A DNA stretch of 64,000 nucleotides. Origin: Pseudarthrobacter siccitolerans. GTDB lineage: Bacteria > Actinomycetota > Actinomycetes > Actinomycetales > Micrococcaceae. Below the pieces are notes generated by a model. The model had not been told where the DNA came from and made no database searches. It saw nothing but the letters and a program-made list of their open reading frames with translations. This document shows, one piece after another, positions 1 through 9,489 of the stretch. The DNA is taken from NCBI RefSeq assembly GCF_001046895.1, contig NZ_CAQI01000053.1, positions 434,001 through 498,000 on the forward strand, in the 5' to 3' direction. Position numbers and translations under genes: made by a program. The first letter of the stretch is position 1. Every line of letters starts with the position of its first letter.

Positions 1-397
1 TCTGCGGCAGCAGGATCCAGCCCATGATCACCGAGGCGATGCCGCACACCATACTGGCGATGCTGAGCGTCTTCGGTTCCGCCGGCATTCCGTAATAGCC
101 CTGCTGGTTGTACGGGCGCTGCTGGTTGTACGGGCTCTGCTGACCATAAGGACTGGTTGGCTGGCCATAGGGGCTGGCCGCCTGGCCGTAAGGACCCGGC
201 TGCTGGTAGGCGCCGTACTGACTCTGGCCTTCATAGGGGTTCTGGCTGTAACCGCCCTGCCCGTAGCTGCCCTGGCCGTACTGCGGCTGGGACGGCGCCT
301 CGGAACCATAGGGCGGGGCGAACCGCGGTTCAAAGCCCGGCGGCGTGCTGCCGTCGGGAATCTGGGATTCAGGCCGGTGGGCGGGCTGGTCAGTCAA
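1..397 (-). CDS. DUF4190-like membrane protein, N-terminal part (cut by window edge)
   Basis: The frame opens at a TTG with an AGGGGG ribosome site a few bases upstream and runs off the left edge, so only about 132 residues are visible. Residues 1-100 are a low-complexity tail rich in Gly, Gln, Tyr and Pro with repeated SPYGQ and PYNQQ units. A hydrophobic stretch beginning KTLSIASMVCGIASVIMG follows, which is how DUF4190 membrane domains start. The function of such proteins is unknown. The tail is probably cytoplasmic and disordered (inference). Codon choice is normal for the window. Confidence 0.7.
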   Translation of the reverse strand, partial: MTDQPAHRPESQIPDGSTPPGFEPRFAPPYGSEAPSQPQYGQGSYGQGGYSQNPYEGQSQYGAYQQPGPYGQAASPYGQPTSPYGQQSPYNQQRPYNQQGYYGMPAEPKTLSIASMVCGIASVIMGWILLPQ

Positions 398-461
398 GGT
401 ATTTCCCCCTGGAAGTTTTGCTTCCAGCCTACCGCCGCCGGAGCCCCGGCCAGAGTGAAGG

Positions 462-1391
462 TCAGCGTCCCAGATAGGGCAGCACGTACACGGCGAAGAT
501 GACGAACGCGGCGAGGAGCGCAAGCCGCCCGGCGCCGGTGGTGCGGCGCTCGCTGTTCTTCGGGTTGCGACCGCCCGCCTGGGACACACGTCCGCGGACC
601 GCAGAGCTTCCCGACCCTCCGCGCGATGAAACCGACCGCGCGGGTACAGGGCGCGGGGGTACAGTGCGCGCGGGTACAGTGCGCGCGGGTACAGTGCGCG
701 GGGCTGCCGGATCCGGGTTGCCGTCTGGCCGGAGGGACGCAGGGCGCGGGTCGGCCGGCTTCACCACGGTTCCCGGCCGCACGCTCCGGAAGGCAGTGAT
801 GCCCGGCTCCTGTTCATGCGTGAGCTGCTGTCCGAGCTGCGCGTAGAGCCCCACAACCGCCTGCTGGTCAAGCACCGGAGGCAGGGCCTCGATGGCTCCC
901 ACCACCCGCTGGGTGCCCACCACGGCGACATCCGAATTCGTGACCCCGAAGAGGTCCGGCTGGGCGGCCATACAGATCAGCGGACGCACCATCCTGCGGT
1001 GCGGAGGCGCCAGGACGGAGGCGACGGCGGCGCATTGGGCCAGTGCCCCCTCCACTGCCTGGGTGCGTGCGTAGCGGCCCTGCCACAGGACGCCGGAGGA
1101 GACCTTCACTTCGCCGGTCCAGTTCTTGGCGTCGACCACCACGACGCCGCCGGGCCCTACCAGGACATGGTCGAGGTTTGCCTTCGGCCGGCCCGGCCAG
1201 TGGACGTCGTGCAGCACGTACCAGCCCCGCGGAACCAGCTCGCTGAGCTTGTCCGCCACCTCGCGCCCGCCGGCAGCACCCGCGTCCCAGGCCTTCGTGG
1301 TGCGTTCGGCCTGATCGAGCTGGCGCTTGAGCCTGGCGACCCGTTCAGCCGCCAGCCTGGACTGCTCCGCCGCTCCGTCCCCTGCCCCCAT
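462..1391 (-). CDS. NERD domain-containing protein with C-terminal membrane anchor
   Basis: About 309 residues. Residues 1-50 are a charged helix (AERVARLKRQLDQAERTTK), probably coiled coil. The NERD (nuclease-related) domain follows, with NLDHVLVGPGGVVVVDAKNW showing the conserved D and the VDAKNW core expected of the nuclease-like fold. Next come a proline/arginine-rich linker with TVPAR pentapeptide repeats and a final hydrophobic segment (LALLAAFVIFAVYVLPYL) that looks like a membrane anchor. The ATG at 1391 is preferred; the frame stays open upstream to 1739 but that part is low quality. The role of NERD proteins in actinobacteria is not established. Confidence 0.8.
   Translation of the reverse strand: MGAGDGAAEQSRLAAERVARLKRQLDQAERTTKAWDAGAAGGREVADKLSELVPRGWYVLHDVHWPGRPKANLDHVLVGPGGVVVVDAKNWTGEVKVSSGVLWQGRYARTQAVEGALAQCAAVASVLAPPHRRMVRPLICMAAQPDLFGVTNSDVAVVGTQRVVGAIEALPPVLDQQAVVGLYAQLGQQLTHEQEPGITAFRSVRPGTVVKPADPRPASLRPDGNPDPAAPRTVPARTVPARTVPPRPVPARSVSSRGGSGSSAVRGRVSQAGGRNPKNSERRTTGAGRLALLAAFVIFAVYVLPYLGR
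642..701. repeat. 15-bp tandem repeat inside the NERD gene (4 copies)
   Basis: Four head-to-tail copies of a GGGTACAGTGCGCGC-like unit lie in phase with the coding frame. The first copy differs at two positions and the later ones are nearly identical. On the minus strand each unit encodes T-V-P-A-R. Because 15 bp is a multiple of three, copy-number change would alter linker length without a frameshift. Confidence 0.9.
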
Positions 1392-1686
1392 GGCCGTCCC
1401 TGCTTCCCTGCCGGAGATACACGGCGGAAGGCCGCCGTCGTCCATTTGCACCCGGACATTCCGTCCGATTTTTCGAAAGTAACAGGGCGCGCAGGCGGCG
1501 GTATATAAGTACTTTGCGGGGCAGGTACTCAGTCTGGCTACCTGTTTATCGGCACCGTCGCCCAATGGCAGGGTGCTTTTGCGGGCGCCTCCCCTTGATG
1601 ACGCGGCGGTGTCACAGGGCCGGACACATGGTCCGGATTTTGCCCGGGTCGTTTTGACTGCGGCTCCCGTCTGGCATGCTGGTCCC
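1392..1686. promoter_or_regulatory. Divergent intergenic region between the NERD gene and pgm
   Basis: About 295 bases with no credible gene. It contains an AT-rich patch (TATATAAGTAC near 1502-1512), a small hairpin CCGGAC-acatg-GTCCGG at 1620-1636 followed by ATTTTG, and a TTGACT hexamer at 1654-1659. The TTGACT is about 15 bases before CATGCT (1675-1680), which would place transcription start near the pgm ATG, a possible leaderless promoter. These assignments come from motif reading only. Confidence 0.4.
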
Positions 1687-3347
<1,661 letters not shown>

Positions 3348-3351
<4 letters not shown>

Positions 3352-3857
3352 AACCTTTTGCCGCCTCTTTGGTTCAGGCTCCAGAGCCTGAGGACGCGCC
3401 GGACGGTACGGTCACCGTCCGGCGCCATGTCCACCAGCGCGATCCGGTCAAGCACGACGGCGTCGCCCGGCTGCAGCGGCGTGTCACCATGGTGTGACAC
3501 GTGGGGCCGATAGCCGGCCAGGGTATGGGCCGGCGTGAGCACCTTGCCGCCCAGGCTGCCCACCGCGGCGACCAGCTGCTCGTGCAGGCTTTGCAGGTCC
3601 GGCTGCGGCTCAATAAGGCTCACTGGCACGGAACCGTGCCGGCCGAACCCCGCGTCGTTCCCCACCATGAGGTTGGCGCCCAGGGCTGCCATGGCCGGCC
3701 CTTCCGCGAGCGCTGCAAGGCGTTCCGCAGGGTCGGCACCATCTGTTGTGCCGGCGTCGAACCTCACCAGGGTGATGTGCAGCGGCCAGTCCGTCCGCGG
3801 GAACACCAGCCCTTCGGTCACGGGCTCCACAAAAGCAACCAGGATGAGGTTCCGCAT
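3348..3857 (-). CDS. 2'-5' RNA ligase/cyclic phosphodiesterase family (2H phosphoesterase) protein
   Basis: 169 residues with the two H-x-T/S signatures of the 2H superfamily: HITLVRF near residue 27 and HVSHHG near residue 119. These enzymes hydrolyse 2',3'-cyclic phosphates or join RNA ends in vitro; the physiological substrate of this branch is unknown. It is convergent with pgm and the two stop codons share a CTAG palindrome. It stands alone as a transcription unit. Family assignment rests on both motifs and the length; substrate is not assignable. Confidence 0.8.
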
Positions 3858-3883
3858 CAGGCCATCTTCCCACCGCCGCCCCG

Positions 3884-3973
3884 ACGCTCTCTCACTTAAT
3901 GCCGGTTAAACGCCAACGCTCTCTCACGAATGAGAGAGCGTTGGTAGAAAAGGCGCATTAAGTGAGAGAGCGT
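3884..3973. repeat. Nested inverted repeat built from an ACGCTCTCTCAC motif
   Basis: The outer arms are 19-bp perfect inverted repeats (ACGCTCTCTCACTTAATGC at 3884-3902 and its complement at 3955-3973). They enclose a second perfect hairpin at 3913-3944. All four arms share the core ACGCTCTCTCA. The same core recurs as direct tandem repeats at 56.7 kb, so this is a dispersed repeat family and not a single terminator. Confidence 0.9.
3913..3944 (-). terminator. Perfect 14-bp hairpin downstream of the nitroreductase gene
   Basis: CCAACGCTCTCTCA pairs with TGAGAGAGCGTTGG around a four-base loop, which reads TTCG on the minus strand, a stable tetraloop. It sits about 50 bases past the stop of the minus-strand reductase. 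No strong U tract follows, so Rho-independent function is inferred from stem strength. Confidence 0.55.
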
Positions 3974-3992
3974 TCCAACCGGCCGGAGGGGG

Positions 3993-4598
3993 TTAGACGG
4001 TGCGGACGACCTCGTCGTAGGAGAACTTGGGCTTGGCTTCGCCCCAGGCGTCCTCGGCGGGCTGGCCGATGTTGACCACCAGGAAGCTCTTCTGGTCGCC
4101 GGCGGGGAAGAACGCTTCATCGATGGCACCGAAGTCGGCACCGGTCATCGGGCCGGCAGCGAAGCCGAGCGACCGGACGGCCAGGATGAAGTAGCCGGCC
4201 TGCAGGTGGGCGTTGTTGTTGCCCGTGGCGGCGGCCAGTTCCGGGTTGTCGTCGTACATGGCCTTCGGGGCGTTGTAGCCGGGAAGGAAGTTGTCCCACT
4301 GGCCGGCCCAGTCGGTGTCGTAGCTCAGGATGGCAACAAGCGGGGCGGACGCGGTCTTGGCCTTGTTTCCGTTGGCGAGGGCGTCAACGAGCGTGGCGCG
4401 GGCTTCGGCGGAGCGGACGTAGGTCACGCGCAGCGGCTGGGAGTTGAAGGCGGTGGGCCCATACTTGGTCAGCTCGTAGATGGCCTGGGCCTGTTCCTCG
4501 GTCACCTCTCCCGTGAAGGAGTTGGCGGTGCGGGCCTGGGCGAAAATGGCGTCGACGGCTGCCGAATCGATAACCGCTTCTTCGTGGGCAATAGTCAT
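3993..4598 (-). CDS. RutE-type nitroreductase family protein (malonic semialdehyde reductase-like)
   Basis: 201 residues of the FMN-dependent nitroreductase fold. TANSFTGEVTEEQAQAIYEL and KYGPTAFNSQPLRV at the N-terminus, together with the length, fit the RutE/HadB branch, which reduces malonic semialdehyde to 3-hydroxypropionate in uracil breakdown. The conserved NSQP segment belongs to the FMN phosphate site. The ATG at 4598 is close to the rest of the coding frame and no better start is visible. It is divergent from a uracil-family permease, which supports a pyrimidine link (inference). No other rut or reductive pyrimidine genes are seen, so it may be a general nitroreductase. Confidence 0.75.
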   Translation of the reverse strand: MTIAHEEAVIDSAAVDAIFAQARTANSFTGEVTEEQAQAIYELTKYGPTAFNSQPLRVTYVRSAEARATLVDALANGNKAKTASAPLVAILSYDTDWAGQWDNFLPGYNAPKAMYDDNPELAAATGNNNAHLQAGYFILAVRSLGFAAGPMTGADFGAIDEAFFPAGDQKSFLVVNIGQPAEDAWGEAKPKFSYDEVVRTV

Positions 4599-4684
4599 TA
4601 GCGTACCTTTCGCTGCGCCGCCCCGCGTGCCGGGGTGGCCTGTTCGCTTTCCATAGTTGCAACTTCAACCACCCGCGTCCTCTT

Positions 4685-4703
4685 CCCGTGACGGCCCGTG
4701 ACG
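4685..4703. repeat. Short direct repeat CCCGTGACG x2 between divergent genes
   Basis: CCCGTGACG occurs at 4685-4693 and 4695-4703, a 10-bp period that would put both copies on one face of the helix. A GTTGCAAC palindrome lies about 30 bases to the left. Possible regulator sites for the reductase/permease pair; there is no direct evidence of binding. Confidence 0.3.
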
Positions 4704-4818
4704 TTAGCCACAGCAATGCCCGCGGGCAATCCGGCGGCGCGGGGTGAAAAGCTTGGCGGTATTCTGGACCCAGTTGATCTTCGCCCTCCGCGGCAACCCC
4801 CTTGAAAGGCCTCCGCCC

Positions 4819-6171
4819 ATGAGCATGCTCGGAATCAAATGGAAGCTGCACGGCACCGGCAAGTCCATCAAGCCGGGCCACGTGGTGGCCCCCGATGAGC
4901 GGCTCGCCTGGCCGCTGACCATCGGTGTGGGCATGCAGCACGTGGTGGCCATGTTCGGCGCCACCTTCCTGGTGCCCATCATCACCGGCATGCCGCCCGC
5001 CACCACCCTGCTGTTCTCGGGCATCGGCACCTTGCTGTTCCTGGTGATCACCAAGGGCCGGGTGCCCAGCTACCTGGGCTCAAGCTTTGCGTTCATCGCC
5101 CCCATCATGGCCTCGCAGCAGCAGTTCGGCGTCCCCGGAGCCCTCGGCGGCGTGGTGCTGGCCGGCGCGGTCCTGGCCCTCGTGGGCGCCATTGTGCAGA
5201 AGTTCGGTGCGGGCTGGATCAACCGGCTGATGCCGCCCATCGTCACCGGCGCCATCGTGGCGCTGATCGGCCTCAACCTCGCCCCCGCGGCCAAGAACAA
5301 TTTCGACGCCGCCCCGGTCACCGCGGTGATCACGCTGGCCACCATCATCCTGGTGAGCGTCCTCTTCCGCGGCATCCTTGGCCGGCTGAGCATCCTGGTG
5401 GGCGTGGTGGTTGGCTACCTCGTGGCCATGCTCCGCGGCGAAGTCAGCTACGACAAGATGGAGGCCGCCGCCTGGGTGGGCCTCCCCCAGTTCCAGGCCC
5501 CCGAATTCCACGTCGGCGTCCTGGGCCTGTTCGTTCCCGTGGTACTGGTGCTCGTGGCTGAGAACATCGGCCACGTGAAGTCCGTTGCCGCCATGACAGG
5601 CCAGAACCTCGACGGCGTCTCCGGCCGCGCGCTGATGGCCGACGGCGCCGCCACGGTACTGGCCGGCTTCGGCGGCGGATCCGGCACCACCACCTACGCG
5701 GAGAACATCGGCGTTATGGCCGCCACCAAGGTCTATTCGACGGCGGCCTACTGGGTGGCGGGCATCTTCGCCATCCTGCTGAGCTTCTCCCCCAAATTCG
5801 GCGAATTGATCGCCACGGTCCCGCCGGGGGTCCTGGGCGGCGCAGCCACCATGCTCTACGGCATGATCGGCATCCTGGGCGTGAAGATATGGGTGCAGAA
5901 CAAGGTGAACTTCTCCAATCCCGTAAACCTGACCACCGCCGCCGTCGCCCTGATCATCGGCATCGCGGACTACACCTGGACCATCGGCGAGCTCAAGTTC
6001 ACGGGCATCGCCCTGGGTTCGGCCGCGGCGCTGGTGATCTACCACGGCATGAAGGCCATCGCGAAGGCCAGGGGCACTGTGGCGGAACCCGAGACCGAGC
6101 AGGCAGGGCTGCCCCCGGCCGCCAAGGCGGCCATGAATGCGGCCGCGAAACGGGCGCCCAAGAAACGCTAG
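4819..6171 (+). CDS. Uracil/xanthine permease (NCS2 family)
   Basis: A membrane nucleobase:proton symporter of about 450 residues. Visible are the NCS2 start SIKPGHVVAPDERL, QHVVAMFGATFLVP in TM1, GSSFAFIAPI in TM3, VAENIGHVKSVAAMTG in TM8 and the GGGSGTTTYAENIGVM signature of TM10. Around 14 hydrophobic segments can be counted. The ATG at 4819 has GAAAGG nine bases upstream and gives the usual N-terminus. The frame extends to a GTG at 4744 but the extra residues are atypical. The UraA/RutG branch is likely because a RutE-like gene is divergent; specificity for uracil versus xanthine is not decided by sequence reading alone. Confidence 0.88.
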   Translation: MSMLGIKWKLHGTGKSIKPGHVVAPDERLAWPLTIGVGMQHVVAMFGATFLVPIITGMPPATTLLFSGIGTLLFLVITKGRVPSYLGSSFAFIAPIMASQQQFGVPGALGGVVLAGAVLALVGAIVQKFGAGWINRLMPPIVTGAIVALIGLNLAPAAKNNFDAAPVTAVITLATIILVSVLFRGILGRLSILVGVVVGYLVAMLRGEVSYDKMEAAAWVGLPQFQAPEFHVGVLGLFVPVVLVLVAENIGHVKSVAAMTGQNLDGVSGRALMADGAATVLAGFGGGSGTTTYAENIGVMAATKVYSTAAYWVAGIFAILLSFSPKFGELIATVPPGVLGGAATMLYGMIGILGVKIWVQNKVNFSNPVNLTTAAVALIIGIADYTWTIGELKFTGIALGSAAALVIYHGMKAIAKARGTVAEPETEQAGLPPAAKAAMNAAAKRAPKKR

Positions 6172-6177
6172 GCAGTG

Positions 6178-7026
6178 CTAAGCGGCGCCATGTGAATCCG
6201 CTCCCCCACGTCCGAGGCCAAAGACCGGGCCAGGCAGCGGCCGCTTGGGTTCCAGCGGCTCCCCGGCACGGGGCCGAAGCCTCCGCAGGACCCACGGGAA
6301 GAAGTACTGCCTCGCCCAGACCAGGTCCTCCGCCCTGGCCTGGGTCCACCGATGGGACGGGACCGGCCGCGGCTGCAGGAGCTTGAGCGAATGCGGCACC
6401 GCGAGCGCGTCGAGGGCGGCAACGGCAACAACGTGATGCCCCAAGGGCGAAAGGTGAAGCCGGTCCCTGTCCCACATCCGGGCGTCATGGAGCGCCGGAA
6501 GGCACCACAGATCCACCATCACCGCGTGATGGCGCATGCCAATCGTATGAAGGTGCTCGTTGTAGATTGCCAGCCTTCCCCGGACCTGGCCCAGCACCGG
6601 CGTGCCGCCCCAGTCCGGTCCCGCGAACAACATAACGGTGGCCCCTGTATCAGCCAGCACGCCAACGGCCTGGTCCATCTTCTCCGCGAGTTTGTCCGGG
6701 TCGCCCAGCCGGAACACAATGTCGTTGCCGCCGCCGGACATGGCTACCAGGTCCGGCTTCAGCGCCAGGGCCGCCGCGAGTTGCCCGTCGATGATTTCCT
6801 GGAGCACCATCCCCCGCACTGCGAGGTTCGCGTAGGCGAAGTCATGCTGCCCCTTGGCGAGTTCCTCCGCAGCCCGGTCAGCCCAGCCACGGAACCCGCC
6901 GATGCTGCGGGGTTCCGGATCACCGATTCCTTCCGTATAGGAGTCTCCGAGGGCTACGAGGCGGTGCCAAGGGTGGCGTTCGCCAGGGATGCGCGGCTTC
7001 CAGGTTTCCTGCTGTTCGGTGGTCAT
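6178..7026 (-). CDS. SGNH/GDSL-family hydrolase
   Basis: 282 residues with the ordered SGNH blocks: VALGDSYTEG (catalytic Ser, block I), a Gly in block II, GGGNDIV (block III, Asn) and DRLHLSPLGHH (block V, Asp and His). These are esterase or lipase-type hydrolases with varied substrates. No signal peptide is present, so it is probably cytoplasmic. The start codon overlaps the stop of the upstream GAF-ANTAR gene by four bases (ATGA), which implies translational coupling. The C-terminal 60 residues are proline and arginine rich. The substrate is unknown. Confidence 0.88.
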   Translation of the reverse strand: MTTEQQETWKPRIPGERHPWHRLVALGDSYTEGIGDPEPRSIGGFRGWADRAAEELAKGQHDFAYANLAVRGMVLQEIIDGQLAAALALKPDLVAMSGGGNDIVFRLGDPDKLAEKMDQAVGVLADTGATVMLFAGPDWGGTPVLGQVRGRLAIYNEHLHTIGMRHHAVMVDLWCLPALHDARMWDRDRLHLSPLGHHVVAVAALDALAVPHSLKLLQPRPVPSHRWTQARAEDLVWARQYFFPWVLRRLRPRAGEPLEPKRPLPGPVFGLGRGGADSHGAA

Positions 7027-7880
7027 CCCGGCCGTCCTTTCGCGGTAGGAGGATTCGCTTCCGGGCCAGCCCCTGCCTCAGGCGGCTGCCCCAGTTCTGC
7101 CGGAGCCAGCAGGCGGAAGTCCTCAACGCCGTCGGCCATTTCCCTCTCCACCGCCGAAGGGTCCCTGCCGGGAACGGTCGCGACCACATTCAGGGCTGCG
7201 TCGCGGAGGCCGAATTCATGGTGCGACGCCTCGCGCTGAAGGAAGCGCAGTGCCCCTTCCCGGCTGAGGCCGTACTCATCCATGAGGCTGCGGACGGCAA
7301 GGTCCACCAGGACCAGGGAACTTTGGGCGACGGCGATGCCCGCCGCTGCCTCGGCACGCTCCGCCACGCGCACCACCACCCGCAGTGCGCGGGCCACCTG
7401 CCGTGCATAGTTTTGGCTTCGCAGGAGGTCGTCGCTGCTGAACACGTGCGGTGAGGGTGCGTAAAGGCTGATGGCAGCGCTGGTCATGCCCTCCGAAACG
7501 ATGGGCATGGACAGGAGCGACTGGACACCGTGGCCGGCCGCTGCGCTGGCGTACCCTGGCCAGCGGCGATCCCGCCGGACATCGGACAGCAGCACGAATC
7601 CGCCGCTGCGCAGGGCTTCGAGGACGGGCCCGTCAGCGAAGGAGCATTGTTCACGGTCCGCTTCACGGGCCTGATCACTGCTGGCCGCGAGGGTTCTTGC
7701 CTTCCCCAGGCGGAAGAGCGTGGCAGCCCAGCCGATGCCGCGGCGCTCACCTTTGATGTCCTTCATGAACTCGTGGGTGACTTCCCAGAGATAGTCTTCA
7801 ACATCCTTGCTGTCGAAAACCGGCTCTGGCGAAAGTGGAAGCGGTCCCCAGCCAACCTGCCCCGTGGGTTCAGCGGCCAT
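7023..7880 (-). CDS. GAF and ANTAR domain-containing regulator
   Basis: 285 residues. A GAF sensor domain spans about residues 40-175 (the FADGPVLEALRSGGFVLLSDV and SLLSMPIV segments are typical) and an ANTAR RNA-binding domain about 180-245 (AEAAAGIAVAQSSL, then SREGALRFLQREASHHEFGLRDAA). ANTAR proteins bind paired hairpins in nascent RNA and prevent termination. The C-terminal 40 residues are disordered. It lies upstream of and overlaps the SGNH hydrolase, so the two are one unit. No paired-hairpin target was recognised nearby. The signal sensed by the GAF domain is unknown. Confidence 0.85.
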   Translation of the reverse strand: MAAEPTGQVGWGPLPLSPEPVFDSKDVEDYLWEVTHEFMKDIKGERRGIGWAATLFRLGKARTLAASSDQAREADREQCSFADGPVLEALRSGGFVLLSDVRRDRRWPGYASAAAGHGVQSLLSMPIVSEGMTSAAISLYAPSPHVFSSDDLLRSQNYARQVARALRVVVRVAERAEAAAGIAVAQSSLVLVDLAVRSLMDEYGLSREGALRFLQREASHHEFGLRDAALNVVATVPGRDPSAVEREMADGVEDFRLLAPAELGQPPEAGAGPEANPPTAKGRPG

Positions 7881-7981
7881 TTTCCACGCCTTGCTTGAAG
7901 CGCTCCGGCCTACTGCAAAACCTTGTACTTACAGAATACGTCGATTTCCCCGCCAGGCGGGAGGGGCAGCGGGCTTCCCGG

Positions 7982-8881
7982 TCAGTCGGCGGCGGCGCTG
8001 TTCCCTGCGTAAGCATGGGAAGTTTCGCCCAGGACGACGTCGTAGGCTTCCACCCGCCGGTCGGTCACCGTGGTGGGTGACTCCAGATGCACGGCCCCCG
8101 ACGGCAGTATGCCGGCGGCACCGTACCTTTCCATGACCTGCCACTGGGCCACGACGTCCTCCCCGGCGTGGTCCAGTGGGAGGCTTGGCCAGAAGGTGAA
8201 GCCGCCCGAATCGTTCAGGGCCCCGCGCCGGTACAGCACGCACCCGCCGAGCCAGGCCACCCGGTACGGCAGCCACTCCCCCGGCGCCAAAGAAAGATCC
8301 GCGCTGAGGTGGGTCAGGTTGGCGGCGTTGTGCAGCGGCCAGCGCTCGAATCCGGGGGCACCGGGCCTGATGCGTTCCGCCGTGACCGGCCCGTCCCACA
8401 TCTCAAAACCTGCGGTTTGCTCCGGCCGCCTGTCATCAAGGTAGGACAGGCCCTGGGGTGCCATCCCCACAAAGCCGCAGTTAAGCTCGTCAAGCGCCCG
8501 GTCCAGCCGCTCCAGCGCGCCCGGTTCCAACCACACATCATCGTCCAGGAACAGGCACTTCGCCGCGTTTGACTGGTCAAGCAGGAACTGGCGGTGCTCA
8601 GCGAGCCCGCGCCGCGGCAGATGCCGAAGCAGCGTGACCGGCCGGCCCTGGGCTTCGAGGACCCGCACCATGGCAGCGGCCGCCGGGTGTTCCCACGCGG
8701 GCGCATCGCTGGACTGGTCGCTGATCACTACACGGAAGGGCGGGTCCGCCTGTGCGGCCAGGCCGGCCAGCGTCACCGCCAGCTCGGCAGGGCGGTTGCA
8801 CGTGGGTACCAGCACGTCAACGGCCGCCCGTTCCGGCACCTCCCCGCGGCGTGCCCACTGTTCTGAAGATCTCCTGCTCAC
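7982..8881 (-). CDS. Glycosyltransferase family 2 protein
   Basis: 299 residues with the GT-A fold signatures: VDVLVPTCNRPAELAVTLAGL at the nucleotide-binding N-terminus and CLFLDDDVWLEPG as the D-x-D metal site. No membrane segments, so it is cytosolic or peripheral. A short C-terminal extension ends in HAYAGNSAAAD. It is a single-gene unit, not placed in a polysaccharide cluster, so donor and acceptor are unknown. The ATG at 8881 is the first in the frame. Confidence 0.85.
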   Translation of the reverse strand: MSRRSSEQWARRGEVPERAAVDVLVPTCNRPAELAVTLAGLAAQADPPFRVVISDQSSDAPAWEHPAAAAMVRVLEAQGRPVTLLRHLPRRGLAEHRQFLLDQSNAAKCLFLDDDVWLEPGALERLDRALDELNCGFVGMAPQGLSYLDDRRPEQTAGFEMWDGPVTAERIRPGAPGFERWPLHNAANLTHLSADLSLAPGEWLPYRVAWLGGCVLYRRGALNDSGGFTFWPSLPLDHAGEDVVAQWQVMERYGAAGILPSGAVHLESPTTVTDRRVEAYDVVLGETSHAYAGNSAAAD

Positions 8882-8973
8882 AGCCCACCTCCTGGCGCCG
8901 GCATCGGCATCGTTAGTGAATGGGTTCCGTCATGTTCTGTACCCACATCACCCGGATGTATGCGGGCACGGTA

Positions 8974-9018
8974 AAGGCCTCCGCCTGGTGCCGGAATCAT
9001 GCAGCAGGCGGAGGCCTT
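8974..9018 (-). terminator. Strong hairpin downstream of the acidic protein gene
   Basis: AAGGCCTCCGCCTG (8974-8987) pairs perfectly with CAGGCGGAGGCCTT (9005-9018) across a 17-base loop. It lies about 40 bases past the stop of the minus-strand gene at 9061, and read on that strand it is followed by TACCG, so the U tract is poor. Confidence 0.7.
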
Positions 9019-9060
9019 CAGCGGTAGGCGCGGCGGACTCAAGCAGCCGCGGCTGCCCTG

Positions 9061-9432
9061 TCAGCCGGCGTCGAAACTTTCCCCGCCGTCGTCGTTCGGT
9101 GACTGTTCCCGGGGCAAGTCATCGCCGCTGCCGTCCGGAATCCCGGCGGCTTCCTGCCCGGACTCGGAAGAGACGGGAGCGGACCCCTTCGAGTCGTCGT
9201 TGTTCTCGTCGATTTCAGCCGCACTGGAGGGAAGGTCCGTGTCGTGGGGCACGGGCTCACCGCCGGTGCCGGACTGGGGCTCGTTGGTGTCCACGCTGCC
9301 CGCCCCGCCGTCACCCGTGGTGGCCGAGCCGCTGGCCGTGCCCTGGGTTCCGCCCAGTTCCTGCTCCGCGGTGGGGGTGCCGTATCCGCCCGGATCGGTC
9401 TCGGGCTGCGCGTGCTGGTTTTCCTGCGTCAT
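9061..9432 (-). CDS. Acidic, intrinsically disordered hypothetical protein
   Basis: 123 residues dominated by Gly, Ser, Asp, Glu and Thr with no hydrophobic core, signal peptide or cysteine. A good AGGAGG site sits just upstream of the ATG, and the gene has its own hairpin terminator, which support expression. Composition resembles the other small acidic proteins at 20.3, 20.7 and 33.6 kb. Such proteins are common in stress-associated loci of Arthrobacter, but no function can be assigned. Confidence 0.65.
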   Translation of the reverse strand: MTQENQHAQPETDPGGYGTPTAEQELGGTQGTASGSATTGDGGAGSVDTNEPQSGTGGEPVPHDTDLPSSAAEIDENNDDSKGSAPVSSESGQEAAGIPDGSGDDLPREQSPNDDGGESFDAG

Positions 9433-9489
9433 GGTTCCTCCTGCTGTGCGTTGGATGGATGGGTTGGACTTTTGATAATGCCGAGCTGC

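Noticed and set aside
1573..1686. N-terminal extension of pgm
   Set aside because: In frame but not family-like and lies over the likely promoter and hairpin.
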